This document shows positions 1 through 11,426 of a DNA stretch of 64,000 bases, one piece after another. The notes beneath the pieces were generated by a model that did not search any database, was not told the origin of the DNA, and saw nothing but the letters and a program-made list of their open reading frames with translations. The DNA is from Diphasiastrum complanatum (taxonomy: Eukaryota; Streptophyta; Lycopodiopsida; Lycopodiales; Lycopodiaceae), in assembly GCA_029204225.1 (NCBI GenBank), contig CM055095.1, positions 12,185,506-12,249,505 of the forward strand. Reading direction: 5' to 3'. Position numbers and translations under genes: made by a program. Each line of letters begins with the position of its first letter. Position 1 is the stretch's first letter.

Positions 1-1
1 A

Positions 2-1147
2 GTATCAGCATGTACTAGTGCTAAAGAGGCTTGGGAGTATTTAAAGTCAATCTATGAATCTAGTAACACTTCAAGAGTACTCATGCTTAGAAATCAGATT
101 TTGCAAAGCATGAAGAGAAGTGAGGAGAGTGCACAGGATTATGTACTCAGAATCAAGTCTCTAAATAGGGAGTTGGCTTCCATTGGAGAGAAGATTCATG
201 ATGGAGAGCTTGTACAAATTGTTCTTAATGGTGTAGGAGATGACTTTGCAAATTGGGTCCAAAGTTTTGCCATCCAAGACACTTTGCCAACTATAGAAAA
301 ACTTCAAAGTGTATTAGTGGCTGAAGAGTGTAGGATGCTCCATGCAAAATCTAGGATGAGTTCCTTGTCTTTGCAGGATGGTGATGAGAAAGCCAATTTC
401 TCATTCAAGGGCAAAAAGAAGACCAATGGAAAGAAGAAGCATCCAAAGGAGGCCAAAGAAGAGGATGATGCATCAAGCTCAAAGGACAAGTCAAAGAAAA
501 AATGCTTCTTTTGTGAAAAGAAGGGGCATTATGCATCTGAATGCTACAAGAGGCTAAGAGCACAAGTGGAGGAGGACAAACAAGGAAACCTTGCAAAGGA
601 GGAGGAGGAGGATGAAGTAGATGTATTCTTGATGGCATCTACATCCTCACCAACAAGCAATAGCAATTCAAGAGACAATTGGTGGATCGACAGTGGGGCT
701 AGCTCCCACATGTCTTGTGAAAAGGAATTTTTCTCAACCTTACACTCATTCAATGATGGTAAAAAGTTTGCTTTTACTGCAAATGATGAAGAGTGTAGGA
801 TAGATGGTGTTGGCACCATCTCTTTGTGTCTAGAATCCTCAAAATGCATGGATCTAGAAAATGTCCTTTATGTACCATCAATCACCAAGAATATGCTTAG
901 TGTTGGTCTACTCTTAGAAAGTGGTTTGGATGTCCACTTTAAGCATGGTGTTTGCTTCATCTTGAGGAATGATGTTTGCATTGCAAAGAGATTTAAACAT
1001 GGAAGATTGTTTAAGTTGGAAGCTACTGTTGCTTTTGAAAGAATGAGCTTGGAAAAGGAGGAGATCACTCAAGAGGAGATCTTGGCAAAGTGTGATCTTG
1101 CTTGCATTGAGGAGGAGCATCAAAAGGGGGAATATCTTGAGGATTAG
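2..1147 (+). CDS. Copia gag-protease, 5' end cut by window edge
   Basis: Polyprotein of a Ty1/Copia retrotransposon. The frame is already open at base 2, so the gag start lies outside the window; the first internal ATG is at 83. Visible parts in order: a UBN2-type gag domain; a zinc knuckle with CX2CX4HX4C spacing (CFFCEKKGHYASEC) that binds element RNA; an acidic run; and a retropepsin with the catalytic DSG in WWIDSGASSHMS. The Copia gag-pre-integrase start follows the protease (KNMLSVGLLLESG). The ORF then stops after EYLED, and no integrase, RT or RNase H follows before the LTR at 2135. The gag-protease part is intact for about 380 codons, so this is either a gag-only non-autonomous element or a deletion derivative. 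Confidence 0.9.
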   Translation, partial: VSACTSAKEAWEYLKSIYESSNTSRVLMLRNQILQSMKRSEESAQDYVLRIKSLNRELASIGEKIHDGELVQIVLNGVGDDFANWVQSFAIQDTLPTIEKLQSVLVAEECRMLHAKSRMSSLSLQDGDEKANFSFKGKKKTNGKKKHPKEAKEEDDASSSKDKSKKKCFFCEKKGHYASECYKRLRAQVEEDKQGNLAKEEEEDEVDVFLMASTSSPTSNSNSRDNWWIDSGASSHMSCEKEFFSTLHSFNDGKKFAFTANDEECRIDGVGTISLCLESSKCMDLENVLYVPSITKNMLSVGLLLESGLDVHFKHGVCFILRNDVCIAKRFKHGRLFKLEATVAFERMSLEKEEITQEEILAKCDLACIEEEHQKGEYLED

Positions 1148-1156
1148 CCTCAAATC

Positions 1157-1924
1157 ATGAGAGTTCCAAGGGAGTCCTCAATGACAATGGCCGAGTCATC
1201 AAATTGCAAGCAAATTGTCCATTCAAGTGTGCATCTTGCAAGGGTGGTGAGAATTGGAGAGTCTACTATCTTTGAATACTTTTTGGAAAGTATTAGTAGA
1301 CATGAAATGACTTGTTTCTTACCTTTAAGATTCATGGTGTTTATTACTTTGTATGACAAGTCAATGAAATGGGATGCTTTGAAATCTACATTTGTTGTTG
1401 ATAAAGCAATTTCATTGGATAGCTATTTTTGTAATAGTTTGAATAGAGTCATAAAAGATGAAACATCATTTGCTTTGGAAATCTTTGTGTCCACATGCTT
1501 TGTGCATGATCATTCCAATGTAAGGACCAAATATTATCATATTTCAATGATAGGAATAATGGTAGTGTTTTGCTCTTCAAGTAGAGATTGTAGAATCTAC
1601 TTGTTTTCAACCAAAGAATTTGTCAATGGTGGAAATGTCATCTTTCAAGAGTGGAAGATTTGTAAACTTGAAGAAGCACCTTTGGATCAACACCTTATTC
1701 AACTCATTGATGTTTTGGAGTCAAGTCAAGTGGAGGATCAAGCTCAAGACCCGAGGACTCCAAGAAGAATCTTGAGTATCAAGATGGAGCCATCAAGGCT
1801 CAATCATATGGATCAAGCAGGGCAAGTTGTCTTTGGCAACATTATTTATGCACTTAATATTTTAATTGATGTATCTTCAAGTGCACACAATGCCTTGGAA
1901 TCCATGGCTTGGCATGATGTTTAG
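1157..1924 (+). CDS. Unrecognised ORF in the pol position of the Copia element
   Basis: A 255-codon ORF starts 10 bases after the gag-protease stop and sits between it and the 3' LTR. I see none of the Copia integrase, RT or RNase H motifs: no HHCC finger, no DD35E pattern, no YVDD box and no ADIFTK-type end. Translation shows a Cys/Phe/Ile-rich first half and a hydrophilic stretch (SSQVEDQAQDPRTPR) near the end. A short overlapping frame continues to 2075. It could be captured host sequence, a pol segment decayed past recognition, or chance reading of non-coding internal DNA. I do not recognise it and propose no function. Confidence 0.35.
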   Translation: MRVPRESSMTMAESSNCKQIVHSSVHLARVVRIGESTIFEYFLESISRHEMTCFLPLRFMVFITLYDKSMKWDALKSTFVVDKAISLDSYFCNSLNRVIKDETSFALEIFVSTCFVHDHSNVRTKYYHISMIGIMVVFCSSSRDCRIYLFSTKEFVNGGNVIFQEWKICKLEEAPLDQHLIQLIDVLESSQVEDQAQDPRTPRRILSIKMEPSRLNHMDQAGQVVFGNIIYALNILIDVSSSAHNALESMAWHDV

Positions 1925-2134
1925 TTTTGAAGTGTGCTACATGTATATAGACACAATTATGGAACATCTTGTAAGGGATCCTCTAAGAGGTGGTGAAAGA
2001 TCCTTCATGGACATCATTCTCTATTGGAGTCTCAAAAGTTCCTTGTTTGTAGCTGGATTTTTTAGACACTTCTAAAAGCTTTCATTCATCTATCAAGAGA
2101 GTTGTAAATAGATCAAGATAAATTTGAGGAGGAG

Positions 2135-2787
2135 TGTGAAGAATTGCCAAAAATTGGCAAATCTAGCTTGATCAAAAACCATGTAGAATAGTGTAAATTG
2201 TGTACACAAGTGGGTCCCACATGTGTGAGGCCATGATGCCACGTGGGAAACCCATCCTAATGTAGGTTAGGTCAAGTCAAGAGAGTTGGTCATGTCTATT
2301 TGGTGGTCATCCCTACTTTATAGGACCTACACCTAAGTTTAAGGTGAAAATTTGACCAACTAGCTACCTACCAAGCAAAACTTTAGGAAATAGACTAGGG
2401 TTTCATTTTAGGTCAAGGAGAGTGAGTTAACTTCCTTATTACATGCTGGAAATCCACCTAACTTCAAGAAGGAAGTCGAATTTGCTATGTATTTCCTCTC
2501 TCCATAGTGTGAAGATAGAAAACTTTTGGAGCTCATTGGCAATATCAAGCTAGTTCACTATGTACATTGAGTTTTTGTGATCGAAATGAAACCAAATCAA
2601 TTTCTACTTGTTTCTCAGGTTGAAGGCCGTACTACAGCCTATAGTACACACGTGTGGGCTCGGATTTCAATGTTGATCAATGCTTTTGATTGTTAATGCT
2701 TGTTGTTTGTCAAACTGCCAATCTAGATCAACTTTCTTGTGGATCTTTTGTAGACCATTTATGGTCCTAAAGTACAGTACTTTCACA
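2135..2787 (+). repeat. Copia 3' LTR
   Basis: A 653-bp LTR begins after the polypurine tract gaggaggag. It starts TGTGAA and ends TTCACA, a perfect 6-bp terminal inverted repeat. It aligns in order with the LTR at 42064-42752: both share the opening ttgcc..ttggcaaatctagc, the 'acttccttatta..atgctgg' block, 'ctccatagtg..agaagatagaaa' and 'ggccgtactaca'. A CACACGTGTG palindrome lies at 2647-2656. The 5' LTR is outside the window. Confidence 0.88.
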
Positions 2788-2789
2788 TA

Positions 2790-4145
2790 AAACTTCAAAA
2801 AAAATGTAATTTTTGGCATAAATGACGGATTTTGAAAAATTGTCATATAAACCAGAATAAATGACGGTTTTCTAGGCCATCATTTATTCCATCTTTGCAT
2901 GAATTGATATTCAAGTCTATGTATCACACATAATTATCATAATAGGCATTAATCCATCCATTCATGTGTAAATTTACCTACTTGGGTTATCCATGGAATA
3001 TTATACCTATCGACGTGTCCTATATTGTCGGATTCAACACTAATACATATCATCGATGTATATCAAACATTATATGACATACTGATATCAATTTCAAGGC
3101 ATGTTATACTATCATCTCCATCTAACAACTTTTATTTGCCCACTTATCTACACGTGAAACCATAAAACTTCAAAAAAATTATTTTTTGGCATAAATGACG
3201 GCTTCTGAAAAACTGTCATATAAACCAGAATAAATGATGGTTTTCTAGGCCGTCATTTATTCCACTTTTTGCATAAATTGATATTTAAGTCTATTTGTCA
3301 TATATTTATCAGAAAAGGCATCAATCCATCCATTCATTATATCACCCACATATTTAAAAATACATCAATATTATCAAAAAGTATATGACACACATTTATA
3401 TCAACTTAAGGCTATTTATTATATTATTCCCTCAATGTATCTACTTTTATCCACCTGCTTATGTACACATTTAAGCCATGACACTAAAAAAAATGTCATT
3501 TTTGGCATAAATGATGGCTTTTGAAAAGCTGTCATATAAACCGGAATAAAGGACAGTTTTCTAGGCCGTCATTTGTGCCAGTTACTGATGATTTAAGTCT
3601 AGATATCACATACATCTATCGTGTTATAGATTATGTGTGAATTTAGCTACAGATGTTATACATGGGATATTATACATATTCACGGGTTCAATATCATCGG
3701 ATTCAATTTTAATACACTGGAATACATATCACTGACGTGTCTCAAAATATATATGGCACACTTTATACCAACTTAAGGGTGTTATACTATTATATCCATC
3801 TAACTGCCTTTATCTACTCACTTATCTACACATTTAAGCAATAAACTTGAAAAAATATCATTTTTGGCATAAATGACGGCTTTTGAAACGTTGTCATATA
3901 GATGAGAATAAATGACTATTTTCTAGGCCATCATTTATGTCATTTTTTGCAAGAACTGTTATCTAAGTCTAGATATCACATTTATTTATCATATTATGCA
4001 GTAATCCATCCATTCATGTGTAGTTTTACCTACTTATCTACACATTTTATGTCCTCATAAAAGCAAAAAGTGTCATAAATGATGGCTTTTGAAAAACTAT
4101 CATATACAACTGAATACGACAGTTTTTTAGGTCTTCATTTATGAT
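2790..4145. repeat. Diverged tandem array with TGACGG motifs, CACTA-subterminal-like
   Basis: About five degenerate units start near 2811, 3183, 3500, 3863 and 4065. The first four are spaced roughly 320-370 bp apart. Each carries ggcataaatgacggcttt, then 'gtcatat', 'gaataaatga' and 'ttttctaggcc(g/a)tcattt', that is, inverted copies of an ATGACGGC-type word. CACTA (En/Spm) transposons carry short repeated words near their ends, often with such cores, and a similar array at 35163-35577 lies next to CACTA coding remnants. No terminal CACTA motif was identified here, so the assignment is inference. Confidence 0.5.
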
Positions 4146-6063
4146 TGTTATGTAAAAAATGATTGTCTAGGCCTGTATCTCGATAGATTAGTATCCATTA
4201 ACATGCATTGACTAGTTTTTTTATGCACACATATGTATGCAAATAAGGCTGGTTTGGCATTACTTCGTCAATATTAAAAAAAACCCTATCAAAACGTCAG
4301 AATATAAAATTACATGAATGGAAATCCTACCAATAGGATTTCTGTAACACTTAAACTATATCCAAGAAGATTTTATTGTCCAGACAAAGAATTCTGTCAG
4401 CACTCATTCAATCTGGCCACTTGATATTGTTTGACAGTTTTAAATTCAATTTTGATGAGTATCTTGCACAAACATCCACTTGACCCATTTCTAATGATCA
4501 GAAAATATTATTAGTACAAATGGCAATCGAAATCGAGAAATTGAAATATTGTCCAATTTCTAATGTCACTAAACCAATGTCTGTCTGGCATGCAAAGCAC
4601 ACTACATCAGTCATAAAACGTCATTACGGAATTGTTTTACGTAAACTTCAGTTTTACGGAATTTGTCAACCATTATCATTGATGTGTGACCCAACCGTCA
4701 AAGCACATGCGTATGACCACTCGAATCGACTGTGAATCCCTCATGCATGTTAGAAACACTTTTCGAATCCACATGCAATCAATTCATGTATGTACATTAC
4801 CACAAATTAAGGAAAAGTTGTCAATTTTGCTCACAAAACTACCAAAATTTCAAACAGCCATAACTTTGGCTACAGTGCACCAAATTAGGCATTGTAAAGC
4901 ACAGTACGGAGGGATATCAAGTGACTGAGATGCCTGCCACATCGGCCTACCACCTAGGTTTTGCACGTGTGAGAACAGAGTGTCAGAAATTTTGTAGTAG
5001 GGCACACTTTTTCAAGGCCTCATGTCGTGCAAACACCCATCCTAGGACAAAAGTGATGTTACCAATAGTCTTAAATGGTCTACTAGACTTCCGTGAAGCA
5101 TTCATATAGGTCCTAAGAAGCATTATAGGCTGAGAACGAATATTCCTTGGTTTGTAGAAGTGAAAATAACTTCAAACTTGATGGAGATGAAGCATAATCC
5201 ATCGTCCATCAATTTATAGGTCTTATAGCTTGCTAGGAACGAAAAAGGAAATACGAATCATCCTATAAAATTTTCCAGAATGATCTCCTTATGGATTGGG
5301 AGCAATCCATCCCTCAAAAACCACAAAAATAAGCTATTTCTGGGTCTTTTTTTACCTTCTACAAGCCCAATTTAAGTAATTATTGGCTCTAACTTTAGAG
5401 ACAGCTTCAAAAACTTTGATTCAATTCTTTACAAGCTCTACATGGTGTTTTACAGCCGCCTACTATTCAAGTTTATGAAAAAACAAGCAAAAATGATGAT
5501 TTTTGGCTATTTTTCAATTTTTTCTTCACTATAAAGTGGAAATTCATGACATGCAACTCTTTCTCTATCACATGCAAACCAATTTACAAAATTATAGCCA
5601 TATAATTGATCTGATCTTGCTGAATTTTTGTTCTTACTATCAATTTTACATCAAAAAGCATAAAATAACAAACAATTTTGACCAAAACATAGCCTAGAAC
5701 CATAAATCATGAAAAGAACCGGCATGCATCATTAATTTCATCATTAATGATCCCTAAAAAGAAAGTAAGCTTGTTGGAAAATTCAGATCTACATAAAATT
5801 TGAGCTACACAAGAAAAAACTCCAAAAAAGCACCACAAATTGGCTTTCTAGGACAATTCTCCATACAACCCCAAACAATTTCGAGAGAAATGGATCTTAG
5901 CAACATGCAAATGGAAACTGGGATAGTACACCCCCCTTCAACCTTGCTATCCACCTGGAATAGAATTTCCGTTGATCCACACCGAAATTTCGACAACAAC
6001 CAGACTCTGATCTCTGGAGAGAAGCAATGGACAAAGAGTATTCTTCTTTGATCAAGGACCAGA
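4146..6063. other. AT-rich intergenic DNA, no supported gene
   Basis: Only short ORFs of up to about 80 codons occur, without domain motifs, splice-supported exons or codon continuity. No LTR boundary or inverted repeat was recognised before the MITE at 6064. Confidence 0.5.
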
Positions 6064-6420
6064 CATTACGGGAGTTTTGAACTCCAAAAAGACCCTTTAA
6101 GAATTCATGCAAGATGTCTATTATATTATTAAAATATTATAACACTAATACTTTTGACTTGTCATAACTTTTTAATCATAGCTCAAAAGTATGTCATGTA
6201 ACATATCATTGGAAGCCCTTGTTGAGCGCTTTCCAATGCACCAAACTCCGCTAAATTTGGACTTACCACTAAAAATTATGCCATTTATAGTGTGGAAGAC
6301 TCCGTTACGTAGATTTCAAATTTGAGTGTTTTGATTGGTCCATGTGTAAGAAAAATTTAAGAAAGAATAAAAAAATAATCTTTACAAAGCGTCTTTTTTG
6401 GATTTAGAACCCCTCTAATG
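6064..6420. mobile_element. MITE copy 1, non-autonomous DNA transposon
   Basis: A 357-bp non-coding element starts CATTA and ends TAATG. Its terminal inverted repeats read cattagaggggttctaaat.. (from the right end) against cattacgggagttttgaact.., then ccaaaaaagac on one end and ccaaaaagaccc on the other. The interior is AT-rich. The whole element matches 19775-20115 in the opposite orientation, including internal blocks such as 'cataactttttaat' and 'atatcattggaa'. It has no coding capacity. The target-site duplication is unclear, so the superfamily is not assigned. Confidence 0.85.
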
Positions 6421-6439
6421 TGTGACCATTAGTCGAACC

Positions 6440-7918
6440 ACTTGTTGGCAGCAATCTTATCGATTGCAAATGGGTATTCAAGATAAAATACAATGCTAAT
6501 GGGGGGTATTGACTGAAGGAAGGCCCGACTAGTAGCACAAGATTTTCTCAGATCCTGAACATCGACTACAACAAGACTTTCAGTCCAATAATCAAGCATT
6601 CATCGATCTGAATGCTCCTATCGTTTGCTGCTACGGCTGACCTCAAAGTATGTCAACTCGATGTATAGACAGCCTATCTGAATGGAGTCATTGAAGAGGA
6701 CATCTACATGCTACAGCTTGAGGGATACATTCTTGAAGGTATGAAAGATCATGTCTGTAAACTCTATAAGGCACTTTATGGCTTGAAACAATCAACAAGA
6801 GCTTGGTTTTAGAGGATCAACACATTCCTCATCCAACATGATTTTCAACCAAGCACTGCCGATTCTAATGTCTATTTCAAGTCAGTGCGACATTCTTTTA
6901 TTATCATCACCTTGTATGTCAGTGACACATTGCTTTTCAGCAATATTGCCGATCAGGTGAAGGATGTCAAATAGATGTTGTCTTCCAAATTCGACATGAT
7001 TGATTTCACTACTGTCTAGGAATTCAAATCCACATAGACAAAACAAGACAATTGATTTATATTACTCAACAAATGTATCTTCATAATCCCCTTATCAGAT
7101 ATAATCTAATTAATTGCAAAGAAACTCACTCACCAATGGATCCAGGCCTGCAACTGTCGAAGGACCAATGTCCTCAGAAAAAGCATGAAGAGGAGCAAAT
7201 GAGAGAGTATCATTACCAATCGATACTTGGATCTCTCATGTATGCAATGGTCTGTACAAGATTTGATATCACTTTTGCAGTCAGCTCACTAAGCCAATTC
7301 ATGGCTAATCCTGGCATCATCCATTGAAAGGCTCTTATAAGATTCATGAGGTACATTCGAGCTACAATGGACCAATGCATCTGCTATGAAAAAGTCGACA
7401 ACAACAATCTCCATCTGCTCAGACACTCAATGGATATTCAGATGCAAGCTAGAGAGGAGATGTAGATATTTGTAAGTCCACATCTAGATTTACATTCTTC
7501 TTCAACGACGATCCTATCTCCTGGAACAGTCATAAGTAAACCTGTATTGCTCTTTCATCCATAGAAGCAGAATACATCGCTGCTTCTTAAGCTATTAAAG
7601 AAGCAATTTGGTTGAAAATTTTACTATCAGAATTAGCCTGAATCAGTGTACTCTAAAAATTGTATTTTGTGATACTCAAAGTGCCATTGCCTTATCGTCC
7701 AACCCTAGCATTCATTCTAGGAGTAAGCACATTGAGATTTGATATCACTATGTCAGGGAAAAAGTTCTCGACAGAGTGGTAAGCTTGACGTACTGCTGAA
7801 TGCAAGACATGATTGTAGATGTATTATCAAGGCATTGATCATTGATGCACACAACAAATGTTGTGGACTACTTAGTCTGAAGATCAAGGCATTCACAGAT
7901 CTAGATTAAGGAGGGGGG
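6440..7918 (+). pseudogene. Copia reverse transcriptase-RNase H relic
   Basis: Decayed 3' half of a Copia pol gene, read across frameshifts and stops. Landmarks in order: DCKWVFKIKYNANG near 6470; DLKVCQLDV.TAYLNGVIEED near 6640-6690; LYKALYGLKQS near 6760; YVSD near 6915, where the RT catalytic box is normally YVDD; then SLMYAMVCTRFDITFAVSSL near 7230; and an RNase H end with ALSSIEAEYIA near 7550 and SNPSIHSRSKHIEI near 7700. The YVSD change and many stops mean no active enzyme. It runs into a polypurine tract (aaggaggggggtg) and an LTR start at 7919. Confidence 0.85.
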
Positions 7919-8238
7919 TGTTGGATTTATTTCTATCCTCTCCTAAATCCTATGTTAATCTAGTTTCATTGATATTGTTGCAGTTTTACACACATTGTCA
8001 CATAGTCTGCAGAAATACTCTATTATCGAAGATAGGTAAGAGAGTGGCAGTCCGACTTTGTCAAAGACCTGACTTGCTCAACTTGAAGGGTCCAATTTAT
8101 CGACTCACCCGACTATTGTCAAGGACCAGACTATCTCAACTTTATCGACTATCGGTAGCGAGATACTCGACTCCAAATAGTCAAAGCCTTCTCACGCCCA
8201 CTTCATATATTGTGCAACTTCTTGGACAATGACAGTAG
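7919..8238 (+). repeat. 5' part of a Copia 3' LTR, cut off by Gypsy sequence
   Basis: The LTR begins TGTTGGATTT directly after the polypurine tract of the preceding Copia relic. About 320 bp can be assigned. From about 8239 the sequence reads as Gypsy gag/protease on the same strand, so the LTR is truncated by insertion or recombination. No 3' LTR border was found. Confidence 0.55.
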
Positions 8239-9018
8239 TTGTCACGATCTACTCCAAACAGCATAATGGCTCCATGCCACTTTCTTGTACACTCATTTGT
8301 GTCAAGCCACGTTAGTTTACCACTCGGAGAACTACTGCGGATTGTACCACAAGCGAAAAGCCTTTTAGCTGAATGGGACAAAGCGGATGAGAAGTCAGTA
8401 GTGCCTGAGCCCATCTATTGTGCGGGCTATGATGAAACAAGTAACGTCCTCCACATCGGAGCAGCATGGGAAAGTGAGGAACACAACATCACTTTGCCAA
8501 TCAAACACAAGAGATACGAGGACGAGGCGACAGTGGTAGATGGAGGATCGGGTGTCAATCTGATCTCCTCTACTTTGTACAAAAGATGGGGATTATAAGG
8601 ATTGAAGCCGGCCAGATTCGCCATCAAGCTAACAGATCAATCATGTGTGAAACCAAAAGGTGTAGTTGTTGATATTCCCGTAAAGATAGTAGGCATGCTG
8701 TATGTGATTACTTTTGTGGTCATGGATATACCTAAGTCTCCATCTGCATACCGTATTTTACTGGGAAGACCATGGTTGAGGGCTGCACAAGTAGTACACA
8801 ACTGGGGTACAGGGAAACTCACCTTCGAGAACAGAGAACAGGCCGTAAAGGTAGATCCAACCACATGGGTGGTGAAACCTATTGCACCCAAAGCTGATGA
8901 CGGATCATCCACAACAAATCATACGATTGACCTCCCAAGGCCAGCCAAGGGAGGTCACTATCATTCAGAGACGGATGTCATGAGATGGACGGATGCATTA
9001 GCAACTATTGACTGCTAG
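8239..9018 (+). pseudogene. Gypsy gag-end and aspartic protease
   Basis: Two ORFs in one frame are split by a stop (TAA at about 8596). The active-site region reads TVVDGGSGVNLISSTLY, the D-[ST/G]-G type loop of plant Gypsy retropepsins, and is followed by the conserved second half ending in YRILLGRPWLRAA, matching the usual Gypsy protease C-terminus (LGRPWL). The protease would cut the Gag-Pol polyprotein. The in-frame stop and the absence of an upstream gag make it a relic. It belongs with the RT and integrase pieces that follow in the same orientation. Confidence 0.85.
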
Positions 9019-9075
9019 GCATATCAATATGAATCAGATCCAGAACCGAATACATCTTCACCCAAATGTTACACT

Positions 9076-9837
9076 ATGGACACACCAATCACATTTGGGG
9101 TGAATATGATAAACATAGCATGGCTATCAACGGAGCCGATTGAGAATCCAGTGGACGATGATCTAGTCCCTTGGCAACATGCTCTAACTTATAATAAGGA
9201 GATTGAACTGACTGATGAACAAGTCCTACACCACATGGACCCAGATCGTTACGGAACCAAGAAGGTACCAGCTCAACCACCACAAAGGTCTGCTATGGCA
9301 AAAGTCTCAAAGATCGAACCACCCAAGGCACCTATGAATAAGAAGAATCAGTTGAAGCAACGCTACAACCAGGTGATCCGATGGAGTGACCTACCCGAAG
9401 AGGCAATAGCTACAATAGATGTTGATATTCGCAACCATGAGACGAATGTCACAGCAGTCCCGAGAAAAGACAACAAGGATGAACCCACCAAAATGACAAA
9501 AAAGAAAAAAAAGGGGTTGGATTCCTTGAAGTCAATCAAGTTGGACTCAGATACAGTGTCATCTTCTACATAGGTGACAAAAAATAAAAAAATGACCAGT
9601 CGGGCCAAGATCAATATGATGAAAGAGGAATCTCGACGAGCTCCAGCCCACGAGATGTTTGATACTTTCAAGAATTATACATTGAACAACGTGGTAATCA
9701 TGATGTCGCAAGCCCAACGAGAACCTGATCAAAGTCAGGCACCAGCGGAACAAGTCTTCGAGGGACCTACGCGAACACAGCCAATGAATTTTGCGGAACC
9801 AGGAGAAGAAGAAAGGATAGTGCATGTGGGAGAGTAG
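9076..9837 (+). pseudogene. Gypsy Pol linker between protease and RT
   Basis: A hydrophilic, lysine-rich region (ORFs 9076-9573 and 9574-9837, in the same frame and split by a single TAG) lies between the protease and the RT start. It begins with MDTPITFGVNMINIAW and contains a Lys run from a poly-A stretch near 9500. This is a poorly conserved spacer in plant Gypsy Pol proteins. Position and reading frame support the call rather than any motif. Confidence 0.55.
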
Positions 9838-9839
9838 TT

Positions 9840-10200
9840 AACACCCACGTAGTTCAAGAGACTACGATCCTTGTTGGTGGAATATAAAGACTGTTTTGCC
9901 TGGAGCTATAGTGATCTAAAGGGCATTCCGCCAATAGTAGTCCAACACACCATACCTTTGATGGACGAAGCAGTCCCCAAGGTAAGCCATTACTACCACT
10001 GCAACCCGAATTATACAGAAGTGATCAAGCAAGAGACCAGGTGAAAATAGCCCCCCAGGATCAGCATAAGACACCATTCGCCACGGAATGGAAAACTTAT
10101 GCCTATAAAGTGATGCCTTTCAGATTTTGCAATGCCCCAAGCACTTTTCAGCGAGTCATGCAAGGATACAGTACCAGAATGGGCTACCAACATTGTTGAA
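9840..10200 (+). pseudogene. Gypsy reverse transcriptase, internally deleted
   Basis: The RT N-terminus is recognisable (EYKDCFAWSYSDLKGIPP near 9875, then QHTIPLMDEAVP), followed by a broken segment and then AYKVMPFRFCNAPSTFQRVM near 10110-10160, the conserved 'MPFGLCNAP.TFQR' block. The middle of the palm is missing, and the YxDD box, connection and RNase H domains are absent; the sequence jumps to the pre-integrase region. The enzyme is inactive by deletion. Confidence 0.85.
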
Positions 10201-11426
10201 TATCTAATGTGGGGCCAACCAGACAAATCACTACCAAAGGCGGATCAGCGAAAATTGATCTTGAAGGCTAGACCTTATCAGCTGATTGCCGGCCAGTTGT
10301 ACCGAAGAGGTCCAGACGGAATTCTTCAGCGTTGTATTCTTCCTCATGAGACCACCCAGATCATTTCGCTTTCACATGAAGGCATGGGTGGAGGTCATTT
10401 TGCATCTGACATTACAGTTCGCAAGATCCTGCAATCAAGATTTTGGTGGCCAACGATTCATAAAGACACGGAGGAATACTTGAAAAAGTGCGATGTGTGC
10501 CAAAGGGCAGACCAACGAGATTGAACTATAATCTATTGCACCCAGTTTTGGCCCAAGCACCGTTTGAAAAATGGGGATTGGATTATATTGGTCCAATTCA
10601 CCCTACAGCAAGGAGTTCCCAGGCTCGATACATAATCGTAGCCACAAACTACCTCACCAAATGGGTCGAAGCCAAGACAGTAAGAGTAGCTGATGCTAGG
10701 ACCACTGCCAAGTTCCTTTATGAAAATATCATTGTGCGCTTCGGGTGCCCAGTGGAACTAGTCAGTGATCGCGGAAGCCATTTCATCAACGAGACCATCA
10801 AGGTCCTATTGGAGGAATTTCTCATGATCCACAGAACCAGTACGTCTTATTATCCTCATGGTAATGGGCAAGCAGAATCATCCAATAAGATCCTGTGTAG
10901 CGTGCTCACAAAAACAGTTGAAGCTAGCATATCAGATTGGGAACACAAGTTGCATGCTGCACTGTGGGCATTTAGGACAACATATAAAAGGAGCACTTAT
11001 CAAACACCCTTCCAATTGGTATATGGTTAGGATGTTGTGATGCCAGTAGAGTTTTTAGTTCCTTCATTAAGGATTGCCACCGCGCAACGTCTTAATGAGT
11101 CCAAATCTCTACAGCTACGCCATGAAGCTCTGCATAAACTCTGTGAAACACGCTTACTAGTTGTGCATGCACTCGCAGCTAAAAAAGAAAGACGCAAAGC
11201 TTGGCATGATCGCAGATTACAAAAGAAGGATCTTCGTTCAGGAGATCTGGTCCTGATGTATAAAACCAAGGCGATCAAGAGGAAGTTAAAATTCACGGTT
11301 GAAGGTCCTTATAGGATCAAGAAAATTCTTAATCATGGGGCCATGAACTTAGAACAGCTTGATGGGACGCCCTTCGACACACCCATCAACGGTGGCCGGT
11401 TGCACAAGTACTGGCCACCACAATAA
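10200..11426 (+). pseudogene. Gypsy integrase, nearly complete
   Basis: Two overlapping ORFs shifted by one frame (to 10524, then 10488-11030) plus a C-terminal piece (11037-11426). The H2C2 zinc finger is visible (HEGMGGGHFASD ... CDVCQ). The core has the first Asp in WGLDYIGPI, the second Asp in LVSDRGSHF and the Glu in GQAESSNKIL, which is the DD35E layout. The tail matches the usual Gypsy C-terminal domain (RSGDLVLMYKTK ... EGPYRIKKI). Integrase inserts the cDNA into the genome. It is split by a frameshift near 10500 and a stop at 11028. Fragments at 18446-19330 and 29815-29968 derive from related elements. Confidence 0.92.
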
